Assembly: GCF_023856365.1 (NCBI RefSeq)
Contig: NC_064539.1
Coordinates: 21,703,019 to 21,767,018 of the forward strand
DNA: 64,000 bases
Source: Brienomyrus brachyistius
Taxonomy: Eukaryota; Chordata; Actinopteri; Osteoglossiformes; Mormyridae
Reading direction: 5' to 3'
Position numbers and translations under genes: made by a program. Shown piece after piece: positions 1-10,729 of the stretch (positions are counted from its first letter, which is position 1; every line of letters begins with the position of its first letter). The notes beneath the pieces are model-generated. The model saw only the letters and a program-made list of their open reading frames with translations. It searched no databases and was not told the origin of the DNA.

Positions 1-1850
1 AAAGGTACCTTTTATCTATGGCATGAGAAGCCCCCACCATCTTCTTTGGTCTCCCCCCGGCCCCTGGAGCAGAGCACCCGGCCTCGTAGGAGGCCATAGA
101 GACATGAGAGCCAGGGGCACCCTGGCATCCTCTGCCGCAAGTAAGGCAATGGGTGGGGGGGGGGCTGAGCCGGGCGCTGGCATCCTGGGGGGGGTGGGGT
201 GCATGGAGGTGACGGTGGAAACAAAAGAGGTGAGGGGGTGGATCCAAGCCGGGAATCGGGTGACACCCGGACAGTGGGAACACCTCGCCGGTGTCAAAGA
301 GAGCTGTCAGAGCTGGACAAAGGCGGCAGCCGGATGGGGTTTCAGAGCATGAAAGGAAGGCCCCCCCTCCCCCCATGGGGACGGCTCTGGGGGGATTTCT
401 ACCTGCTAAAAGCCCCCCGTCTCACAGAACTTTCTGATGTGAATGGCCCAGCCCAGCCCTGTAAAAACGAGGCCTTTGTGGTGTGGTTCCGCGTCCGGGC
501 GAGCGCCCAACCGCTTCGCCCGACCACCGGATCCCAGCCCTGACTTACCTGCCTGCAAAGGGTGGGGGTTACGCAATAGCCTACCGTGCCAAGGCGAGGG
601 AGCCCGGCGTGGTCGGGCCCGGCGCAGGACTGGGCTGGACAATAGAAGCACCATGTGAGCCTCTGTGTGCACCACGAGTGCAGGGTAGATAGCAGCAGTG
701 GGCTGGCGGCTCGCGTGCCTGACGGCGGGGGGGGGGGCGTAGCTCCCTGGCCCATTGCAGAGAAACCGCCATCAGCCTCGCCTCACGCGGCCCCTGCCTC
801 ACCATCTGCGTCTGTCTGTTTCTAATCAGCCTTATCTCCCCTGCACTGCAATGCAACACTTTATGGCTAATCCAGACATCTTAATAGGCTGTGTCTGTGC
901 AAAGGCACACAGGCGAGAGCAGAGGACGTCTCTGAATAGACACCGAGGATACCGTCCGGGGCATGGGGGCCATGAAAAGCTGTTTAGACGCAACAAAGTG
1001 AAGCACCCCGGCCCCGAATCACGAAGGTGCAATCTTCACCACATTCAAGCAGCTTGAGGACGCCCACATCTGGAGATCTGATACCTCCGACGACCCGGTA
1101 AAGGGCTGCAGGGTGCGAGCCCAGTGGGCCCTGCAGGGGCGCCCTGTAACGGGAGCCTCGTCCCGAGGCAGACGATGGTGAACTGCCGGCTTCTACAGCG
1201 CCGTCTCAGACAGATTCGGTAATTCGTCAAAGGCTGGCGTGAAGCCCAAACATATCGCGTTATTTAGATTCCCATACCTTGAGCTCTGGCTTCACAGTCC
1301 GTGATCAAGGACATTACACACCTAATTTTTCATCGCTTTTGAAATATTAGGCCTCGGTGACATAAGGACTGATTCATCGCAAAGTTATATCTAATACTAT
1401 GGGTAGTATTCACCAGCCATCACTAATACGCTTCCATACAATTAGAGTCCTCAGTTCACCTGCCTTACTCGCAATGAATCTAATCAACCAACAAGCCCAA
1501 TCGAGGTTAATTAATTACCAGCTCAGCTTACAGAAAGCAGCAGGTCCAGGGTCAGTGCGAGCAGCTGAAAGAGGCCATTTTTTGGAGTACAGTTTCCCCA
1601 CTGATATAAACCACAGACTATTGTTTCTGACATCGTCTTGAATTTAAATGTGCGTCTTTGATCACTGTTTTCTTTTATTTCAATGTGATATTCATAACCT
1701 TGTTTCATCTGGGCAGAGACATAAGATAATGACAATCCTCATTATTAAAAACAGATGATAGGAATATTACAGATGAGAGGCAGATAGGTGACACCCTGTA
1801 TTTAACTCGTATTTAATTAACTTGTAGATGCCTTTGTATTTAACTTGTAT
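1..1850. other. Gene-free stretch
   Basis: GC-rich to about 1250, then AT-richer. Short overlapping frames on both strands show no recognisable domain or splice pattern. Nothing supported. Confidence 0.6.
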
Positions 1851-1862
1851 TGAATTGACTAC

Positions 1863-2085
1863 GGGGGCGGCATGGTGGTGCAGTGGTTAGCACTGTTGCT
1901 AAAGAGTTGCTAAATTGCCCATAGGTGTGCATGTGTGGTTGAATGGTGTGTGAATGTGCCCTGCGATGGGCTGGCCCCCCATCCTGGGTTGTTCCCTGCC
2001 TCGTGCCCATTGCTTCCGGGATAGGCTCCGGACCCCCCCGTGACCCAATAGGATAAGCGGTTTGGAAAATGGATGGATGGATGGA
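1863..2085 (+). mobile_element. tRNA-derived SINE-like element, internally deleted, with 12-bp target-site duplication
   Basis: The head reads ggcggcatggtggtgcagtg (tRNA-like A-box region). The body has the familiar fish motifs taaattgccc, ccctgcgatgggctgg and gggataggctccgg, and the tail is a (ggat)n run. The exact 12-mer tgaattgactac flanks both sides (1851-1862 and 2086-2097). The part that would carry the B box and middle body is missing compared with the copy at 55786-56117, so this is an internally deleted copy. The perfect duplication suggests a fairly young insertion. Confidence 0.85.
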
Positions 2086-2097
2086 TGAATTGACTAC

Positions 2098-3821
2098 TGG
2101 AAGCGTGACTTTTACTTTGACACGCGTCAGTTTTTTTTTTTCCTACTTCTGGAAGGTTCTAGTCGGTTCACTCATGCTGACTGCAATGTGTTTACAGCAT
2201 TTATACGGTTTGTGGAGTAAAAATGGTGGTCATCTGAAAAGGTTTCCTCGACGACTGCTTGACTTCAGTGACAGCGAGGCCTGGGACAGCCTCGCAATCA
2301 CCCTTATCTCCAGAACAAAGACGGCGTATCTAAAGCGGCCTGGGTCAGTGCCAGTGGAAAGCTGCAGTGACAGAGCAGTGACCGGGGGGTCCTGGGGGAC
2401 AGGGGGCTGCCTGCGGCCTTTTCGGTGCTACATGTCTACAAAGCCTTGAGGAACCCTGCTGCGTGACATTTAGAAGCCCTTGATAGATGGAGCTGATGTT
2501 TCCGACATAAACAGGTGATACACTTAGGGGAATCCTCGTCATTGACTCACAAGGTGCGCTGGTCATCAGCTTCTGGTTTATTTTCGTCTATGATCTGTAA
2601 ACAGACGCGGCACTCAGACCGAGGCGAGCACTCGGCCTGTTTCTGAGTCACCCACGCAGTCATGCCGCGCGTCTCCTGAATGCAGGCTGTGGCATGGTGT
2701 GAGGTGAGGCATTGCCGGAATTCTCTGGAATTCTCTGCCGTAGATTTTTACGGGCAGACTTGTCAGATAACCATCTAAACATCAGCTCAGAGAAGTAAAT
2801 AGGTTAAACGAGATAAAAGAGATTTATGTGCCCATTCTAATAGGATAGACTTCTGGAAAGAAAAAAATAAATGTCTGTTCGGCATTTCTGCTGTTTTTAA
2901 ACCAGAATTTTGAATCCTTTCTCAGAGTTGTCTTCTGGCCCGGTTTGACCCACTCCGAAGCAGGGTCAGGTCCGGAGGATTAACTGCCGGCCAAGTGTGC
3001 GCCGAGGCCTGCGTTCAGACGGAACCCGCCACTACAGCAGCAGCCTGGCTCCATGGCGCCTCCTAAGGCTGAATGGCCAAGGCGCAGCGACAATGCTATT
3101 CTCCAGCGACCCAGGATCCTGAGCAGACGAGGTCGCGTACCATCACACGTGTGAGGCTTTAATCTCCTCTCCGCCTCCGCAGCCTCCCATCCGTCTGTGG
3201 TCCGTAAGCTGCCCAGCTGAACTTCCAGAGCTGTTGGACAAGACTGATTACCGTGTTTAATGCCAAATAGCCGGTTCCATCACAGTTCCTCATGTTGATT
3301 TTATCCCTGTTCAGTAGACCAGGGTTCTTCCCTTGGAGCTCGCCTCCCCATCGCCATATAAGGGCACCTCATCCCCGGGCCTGACCTCCACTCCCGCTCT
3401 GTTTTGAAATGCTATCCGTGTACGGTCTTCCAGAAACCTGCAAGAAGATAATCATGGGGATGGTAAGTGGGTGTGATGGTGAGGCCCTATCCCAGGTTGT
3501 TGTGATTATGGACCCTCCCATGGGCCGGAACGCTGTGGCCGGGGCCGTGTGGTGGGAGGCAAATCGGGTCTGGTGCTGCTCGGTGCCATTTCAGCCTGGA
3601 TGTTAAACAGTTTACAGTCTCCTATTCCTATAATAAAGAACAGTTTGACACACACACACAAACACATTTCTATATATATATATGTGTGTTTGGAGGTGGA
3701 GAGAGACGCGATCCCAACAGTGGGAGAATCCGGCTGGATGCAGTCGGTGCATTTGATTATTAATTAATGGAAGCACTAGTTAGCTCTACTGGGATTAGAC
3801 TGAAAATGCCGCTGATTTAAG
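2098..3821. other. Gene-free stretch
   Basis: Apparently unique sequence with a short CA/TA-rich run at 3651-3690. No coding or RNA feature seen. Confidence 0.6.
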
Positions 3822-3829
3822 CTCATAAA

Positions 3830-3992
3830 CAATGTTGGGGAAGTTACTCGCAAAAGTAATCTCTGTGACTGACTCTTTATACTCAACTGGTTGGTTGAAA
3901 CAAAACCTTAGTCTGGGTTTGTACTCTCTGGAGCTGAACTTTACACCTCTGTCTTTAATGGATTACTTTTGCGAGTAACTTCCCCAGCACCG
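3830..3992. mobile_element. hAT-type MITE (163 bp)
   Basis: Long terminal inverted repeats of about 30 bp: the left end reads tgttggggaagttactcgca (continuing aaagtaatc) and the right end is its inverse with few mismatches. Flanking octamers ctcataaa (3822-3829) and ctcaccaa (3993-4000) match at 6 of 8 positions, consistent with an aged 8-bp hAT target duplication. The interior has no coding capacity. Confidence 0.7.
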
Positions 3993-4000
3993 CTCACCAA

Positions 4001-6984
4001 GCAGCCGTGGGGATCTCGGTCTATGAAGTCCCCCCCCCCTCCTCGGGCCCGGGTGTCGCAATGTGTTGCAGGAGCAGGTCGAACACGCCTCACACCTCCT
4101 GACATGGAGTGCTCACGACAGATGGAGCCCCTGAATGGGCAGTGGGGTGTAACGTGGACCCAAAGTGTAACCGAGAGAGATTTACGGCCAGTGGCTGTTC
4201 CCGCCAGGCGTTCATGGACCCTTTCCACATACAAAGGAACGTTCTGGAACACGAGTCCATTTGGCACGTAGCATGTCCGAGGCGGCCTTCACGTGTTATC
4301 AAAAGATATTCAACGAAGCTGCTTTTGCTCATATTTACTAAAATACATGGAAGCTTTTGAAGTCTGAGAAAACCTGTTTGTAATAGTATCTTATAATTTA
4401 TATATATTTATACACAAAGATACACACACACATGTATGTAAGTTTATGTATATGTATATAAGATTCTCTTTGGACACATGCTGACCACACGGCTACGACA
4501 GTCACCCTGCATATTAACATGACATTCTTATATATTAAAGGGGGGAGCTGTTTGCTCCTGTTTCCTAGATCATCGTTTCATTAAAGTCACCAGATAAAAG
4601 TCCAGCATGACTTCAAAGAGCGGCAGGGTTGGACCACATGTCCATGAAGATGGACCGCGCTTCACAGTAGAACGACACCAAATCTTTTTTTTTCTGTGTG
4701 TTACCCCTACTGGATGTGCTACGGGTACCCAGCATTTTTATAGACAATCTGTTCACTGGAGACAGTTTGAATGTCATCAACTCTGGTAGTTTTGTTTGTG
4801 ACATTGGGACGCTCATTGTTAGGTAAGCAAGCTGCATGCCTGTCCGGGTCGGTGAATGGGGTTAAAGGTTAAATGAGAAGCACCTTCTAGCAAGTTCTCT
4901 CAGGCCAGGCCCAGTGCTGAAGGTGTTTCGGTTTACAGGTAACTCATCCCGATCAGCTACTAATATTGCCCGGCTGACTCCCCCCCTGCACGACTGACTG
5001 CCCATTCTGTCATATCCTATACATATGTAGGGTCGGCACCACAAGAGAGTCTGGGGACAAGCCCCCTCGTGAAAATCTCGGCCTTGCCCATCAGGTTTGT
5101 TTGAGCTGCAACGCTGTTCATATGTGTCTATTAAGATGTCTATTAATTCTGAAATCTTTATCCTGAGCCTCATTTAAATCTGAATAAAATGGGGGTGAGA
5201 GTAATGTGCGATTTACAGATTGCATGTATCCCAGCACCAGAATCAGGTTTATTGGGGCGATATGCTCACATACACAGGGAATTTGTCACTGGTGACTGTC
5301 TACGTTTTTGGAGGGAGTTGGGAGGGAGCAGAAACGTGGACTGTCTGCAGGGCCCTAGGTTATCATATAGACATGCTGTGTACCAGTTGGAAAACACAGT
5401 GGTAGATACATAACAGTTAAGACAAGACAAGACACTGGTCACATACAATTTGCTTGATATATACAATGTGCATGTGCGCTACTCCACTTTGGGGCTGACC
5501 GCACAAGCTCCTCCAATCGAACAGCATTGTGGGGAAGGGGCGGGGCTACCGCGTGCCAATGCCAGGGGCTCCTGTGCCCGCTGTGGGCAGCATGTTTGTG
5601 CCTGTGAAACGGCGGGTAGCCAATGTTAAATAAATAGAATGAGGATCAGAGTGCTGTAGCTGCATTAGAAAGGGAGGGGGTATTTATAAATAAACTCGGC
5701 ATTCCTGAATCGGGAGTCGGGGGTGACTCAGTAGTCGGCAAATGATGCCTCCTGTTCTCCCTGCCCATGGACTGCCGTCGCCTGCTACCGCTCAGCGACC
5801 CGGGCGGGCGGCCAGCCGGCTTACGATTGGCCCATTGCTGGGTCACGGCGCCCCCCTGGACCGCCATGACTATGCATGTCGGGTCATTCACTTTCACACT
5901 GATTTCGCCACATATGAATAAACAAACGACGTGGACCGGCAGTCATGTGACAGAGAGGCTGTTCTGCCTTATTGCCGAACGTTTGAGAATCTCGCCATGC
6001 TTCCGTTGCCGGAGAAGCTTCTGGAACAGGTAGTGCGGCTACTTGACGCCGCCACTTCGCCTGTGGAAAAAAGGTCCGACTTGTTAGCATTCTCCGATTT
6101 GTCCCGCCCCCCCCGGCCCCCCAAGCCCCTAGCTTACTATAAATATTTAAGCGGAACTGTTGACATGAAGATAACACTGACAAATTGCGTTAACATTTCA
6201 GCGCCGTATCACCCTGCAGAGCAGAGGTGATGTGCTTAGCGTGCCCTGTCCAAGCAGCCACGCGTGTTGGGTGTGCGTTGGGTACCGGGAAGCCGTGTTA
6301 AAACCGGCTCGCAGCCAGCTGGTCATCCACACACCGTCATTAGCAGTGAAGTTGTGGGCTGATTGGTGGCCGTCATTATTGAAGATGACTTGCAGTCAAT
6401 GTTATTGTAATTCATGCAAGATACTCACCTCCAAGTCACTGCGATTTGGGTTGTGGACAAACTTAACAGATCCGTCCTCCAGTTTCAGCAACAATGAGCC
6501 CAGGGGTGAAGGAACCTGGGGGACATGTACTCCAGAATGTTTAATTTGGCTTCATGTGCCCACCCCCCGAAAAAAGAGACCTTTATATTTAAATTATTAA
6601 GAAGTATCCTCCCAGTATCAAACAGTATCTGAGCCTGTCCTGGGTTGCTGGTTTTATTGGGATATTATTGGTCACAGTGGAGCACCTGGAGGAGAGCTTG
6701 GGGGCAGAACGATGACACTTACTGATGAAACGAGTAGCATGAGTATGAGTACAGGTACAGGAGTATGAGTACAAGTACTTGAATATGAGTACATGTACTT
6801 TGGGATGATTCTTTTCACATATCCTACCTTCTCTCCTTTTAAGATGCAAAGACATTTATACAGCTGAAAACACAGTTTGGTGCTTCGAGTACAGAATCAG
6901 GATATTTATATAGCCTGGAGCATTTTGGGGAGGGGGGGGGATACAAGTCATATGCAACTGCCCAGTGAACATGTGACCATTCTG
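4001..6984. other. Gene-free stretch
   Basis: Holds an AT-rich TA/CA stretch (4390-4465), the 32-bp dispersed repeat copy, and a short gagtatgagtac tandem near 6728-6805. No gene recognised. Confidence 0.6.
5356..5387 (+). repeat. Dispersed 32-bp repeat, copy 1
   Basis: taggttatcatatagacatg followed by ctgtgtaccagt. A copy with one mismatch lies at 8256-8287 in the same orientation. The element it belongs to was not recognised. Confidence 0.7.
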
Positions 6985-7050
6985 TTGAGGAAGGGATTTG
7001 AACTGGCAAACTGATCACAGACCTAACATGCTGAGCCACACTTCAGCCTC
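6985..7050 (-). mobile_element. tRNA-like SINE head fragment
   Basis: On the minus strand: agtgtggctcagcatgttag (A-box-like TGGCTCAGCATG), then ctgtgatcag, then gccagttcaaatccctt (B-box-like GTTCAAATCC). The spacing fits a tRNA promoter. It is not a foldable intact tRNA, so a SINE head is the best reading. The downstream body was not delimited. Confidence 0.45.
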
Positions 7051-8255
7051 CTAGGGGGGCCTGGTACTGGCCAATTTAGACATAAAGTGTTCTTGCTTAT
7101 TTTTGTACAACCAGATAAGTTACTTGCAAAATTCAGGGCATTCAGATGCTCTTGTGGGATTGTAAGCAGTGCCCTCGTTAGCTGTTACGTCACTTGCTGT
7201 CCTAGTTCAGCGCATTAGCGTACGTGCTTTGATAAGGCGGTCTCTCTGTTTCTGATGGAAAATGTTGTAATGGAGTCAGTTTTAATGAAAAATCACAAAA
7301 ATCCTGGCTTGTCTCTCCTGAGCGAGCATGTCAGCTTTGGGGGAGCCTGTATCTTCAGGAACACCAGCCTTGATACAATGTAAGCAACCCGGACTTAGCT
7401 GATCGTCACAGTGGAGTTAGGCAATGCATCGCAGGAACGGCCTTGTTCATTTTATGTGTTGGCTTAATCATCTGCTTCGGGTTTTGTTGAATGAGGGAAA
7501 CAAATTTGGGTCAATGGATAAATAGGGTCATAGCTGCAAAATGAGCTGAAATAGTGATAAAAACAGTATTTACTGCTTGTGGAATAGATCTTCTCTTTAT
7601 AAGTCTCTGTCCCAATGCTGCCAGTCAGCTTTAATGAAATTGGATGGTGGACTGTAGCCTGGTCCACGAGTTCTTGATACGTCATTTATTTTCCCTGGGG
7701 GGGGGGGGGGGGGGGGATACTGGGGGAGTCGTCCCACTTCTTAGCCACAAAGCGATACATCACAGCTCTGGCGAGTCCTCACATAAGTCCTGGTGTGAAC
7801 TGTAGGTGCGGCCAAGCCGACCGCGGGGCTGTCAGGCCGGTGATGGCTGCCCCCTGCCCGCCCCTCCCTCCCCACCAGCAGTCCAGTCCAACCACACTGA
7901 GCATCCAGCGGTGTGTGTGAAGGCCAAGAAGTACACTGTATCCGTCACTGTTATCGGCTTGATGGATAACCCTAAGCTGCTGCGGGGAACGTGAGGTGAG
8001 GTCATTTAGCAGGTCTGAGGGGGAAAGGAAAGGTGCTGGAAACCGGCAAGGAGAAGACGAACCGGTGATGCTTTTAGAGTGAATGTTGAGGCGGCTTGGG
8101 CGAGCAGTGCTCATTATTATACCGTTAGCCCTACTGGAATACAGAATCATTCGGCTTTTACTGTATAGCCTAACTCCCAGATGTGGTTTTCAAGGTGTAA
8201 TGGACCAGGATTACATCATCTTTAAGGTTACGGACCATCTTAAACGGGAACAGAG

Positions 8256-8287
8256 TAGGTTATCATATAGACATGTTGTGTACCAGT
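8256..8287 (+). repeat. Dispersed 32-bp repeat, copy 2
   Basis: Matches 5356-5387 with one mismatch and is directly joined to a single copy of the cacatgatggtgcc motif that is tandem at 9223-9328. This suggests all three derive from one uncharacterised local repeat. Confidence 0.7.
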
Positions 8288-9222
8288 GATCACATGATGG
8301 TGCCAGTGAATTGCTAGAGTAATTTCTTCAGTCAGTATTCGAATAATATTTGATTAACCCTGCCCCCACCTCACACATGGAGAATGTGTATGAAATATGG
8401 GTCAAAATATTTTTTTATTTCCATGCAAAATGAGATATTATTCACTTCTGTAAAAGGTTAAAAAAGTAGCCTTGAAACAAGAGCTGAATGATATTGTACA
8501 AACTCTCATTGAGATATTACAGATAAATATTACAGTATTTATGAAGCAAAAAAGTAGCAGAGAATTTACTCAGAATAAGCTATAGCCGAATACACTTTGT
8601 TGTTATCTAACAATAGAGCCCGTCTTTACTAGCAAAGGCAATTCAGTAATTCACATTCAGTTAACTTGCCAAAAAGTCACTAGTGGTACACTGACAATTC
8701 ACTCAAATTTTATTAGGAACATGTTTCACAGAGCACAAATTTCAGGAGCATTTTTAATGGCAACCATGACAACCTAAATGTTCATATAAAGTTAACAGCA
8801 GCATAATCAGATTCTCTTACACTGACACCCATTGACACAAAGCAATGGCGACAAATCACTCGCTTTTGTTCAATACTGTCTCTGTGGAATCCTAAATATT
8901 TCCATACAGTGAAAGACAAATGTCTTCTGCTACTGATCAGTTCTTGTCCGCTTGTTCGCCTCATTCATTTTTATTACGCTTCTCACGAGCGCATCTCACT
9001 GTGAGTGAGCAAGGATGAAAATGAGTGTGACTGGTGCGTGCAGAGATCGTGCAGAAACAGCGGAAACTTCAAAATGAATTAACAGCAGATTTATTAGAGA
9101 CAGTTAAATCACAAGTAATTATATTGCCACCAGGAACTATTGCTACACTTATTCAGTCTGGTAATTTTTTTCACTTCATACACATGAAATATTCAATTAT
9201 TTCATAATGCTTACTAAGCTCC

Positions 9223-9328
9223 AGTGATCACATGATGGTGCCGAAGAACAAACTGTGTACCAGTGTTCACATGATGGTGCCAGTGAGCATATTGTATACC
9301 AGTGTTCACATGATGGTGCCAGTGAACA
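9223..9328. repeat. Short tandem repeat of a cacatgatggtgcc motif
   Basis: Three copies of the type accagtgttcacatgatggt followed by gccagtgagca, spaced about 37 bp. A fourth, isolated copy sits at 8282-8310 (taccagtgatcacatgatgg), so the motif belongs to a small local family. Confidence 0.8.
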
Positions 9329-10280
9329 TGCCAGTCAGTTAAGGCAAGTCTTTCCGCTCGGTGCAGGTGCCCAAGTAATGAATGCATTCAGTTAGCCATA
9401 GGGAGAGAGCCAGGCTAACCCAAGTGCAGCTCCTCCCCCTGGCTTACAGGAACACAGATGTGCAGTACGATCATTGTTCCATTCCTTTGGTACACGTGGC
9501 TCTGCGCCTTGCGTTCTTCCTGGCAGGCCGTGCCGTCAGCTCTGAGAGTATTGATGTATGGCACAGTCCCAAGCACACAGCATCAAAGCACAGAGCCACA
9601 CCAGTAAATGATCCGATCAAAGCCAGAAGAAGGAACAAACAAGCAAAATGCAAATACGCAAGAGAGAAATGACATCAGAGGGGTGCTGTCTTGGAGATGC
9701 TGGCTCTGTTTCCCGTAAGGCTGCTGATGCACCGGGCTGACTGCACAAAGCGTGGACGGCTGCCGCTCCCGGTGTGTCACGCTAAAATGCTTCCCCGTGC
9801 CATGGACAGCTGCTCCTCCTGGTGTGTCTCAGTAAAATGCTTCCCCATGTCCCAAAATGCCTGCATGGCTTTGCATGTACTCCACATCTCCTCACACTCC
9901 TCCTGTCTGCCTTGAGGGCACCATGAATCTTTGCTCGGTCAAAGACAAGGTTATTAATCAGAAATAACAAAACACATCTGCGTGAAACCAGTGTTCACTT
10001 TTCAAAAGATTCCACATCTTCTGCCGATGCAGAACCAGAATATCAGTCTTTAAATGAATGACTTGGCGACTGTGGTTGGTGTTCATTTATATAATGAATG
10101 TATGTTTGCGTGTTTCTTTTAATTCAATAAAAGATTAAATAAAAACATTGGCCTACTGTGTAAATCCAGTACAGGATTGTTGATACAAAGTGGCAGTGCT
10201 GATACATAATGAAAACCGTGACCAGTGCAGTTATTCTCCAGTGAGAAGTCAGCTGTGAAGAGAGTGCCAAGTGTCATATA

Positions 10281-10727
10281 CAGCACCAGTCAAAAGTTTG
10301 GACACACCAAGACACCCGCAAAGGTGAGTGTTGCAATAGTGTTGCATCACATGACCTGGCCACCTGACCTAAACACAGTAGAGATGATTTGGAGCAGTTT
10401 GACCAGAGAGTGAAGGGAAAGTGGTCAGCATATGTGCCACATTGTGAAACAGGCATAGAGGTAAAAGCAGGGTCAGCCAGGTCCTGGACCAATTGGGTTA
10501 AAGGCCTTGCTTCGGGGCCCAGTGGTGGCATCACTTTGCCGACCATAGGATTTGAACCAGCAACCTTCTGAGTCCCAACCCATAAAACTGCCCCCCCAAC
10601 AAATATATATAATAATATAGTAATACTTATATATAAGGTCAGTCCATATATGTTGTTTTATATCTTTATCAAAGTCAATTATTCTAAGCTGTAGAGAATG
10701 GTACAAATAATATTTTGACTGGCACTG
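10281..10727 (+). mobile_element. Tc1-family DNA transposon remnant (internally deleted), with a nested SINE
   Basis: Terminal inverted repeats begin cagcaccagtcaaaagtttg (left) and end ttttgactggcactg (right), flanked by TA at 10279-10280 and 10728-10729, as expected for Tc1/mariner. On the plus strand a transposase scrap reads TWPPDLNTVEMIWSSLTRE, the DLNPIE-type catalytic region, followed by bases encoding RVKGKWSA in a shifted frame. Most of the transposase gene is missing. A SINE has inserted at about 10455-10600. The copy is non-functional. Confidence 0.82.
10455..10600 (-). mobile_element. tRNA-derived SINE fragment nested in the Tc1 remnant
   Basis: On the minus strand the sequence reads gactcagaaggttgctggtt followed by caaatcctatggtcggc, a B-box-like GGTTCAAATCC. 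Motifs common in fish SINEs follow: cactgggccc, gcaaggcctttaaccc and ctggctgaccctgc. It interrupts the transposase remnant, so it inserted after the Tc1 copy. Exact ends and duplications were not resolved. Confidence 0.7.
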
Positions 10728-10729
10728 TA

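Larger units (their letters stand above)
7051..10278. other. Gene-free stretch
   Basis: Contains a G20 run (7697-7716) and the local repeats at 8.26 and 9.2 kb. The AT-rich part at 8340-9200 has no long frames. Nothing coding is supported. Confidence 0.6.

Noticed and set aside
6985..7050. A functional tRNA gene
   Set aside because: A- and B-box-like motifs are present but the cloverleaf stems do not pair well. A SINE head fits better.
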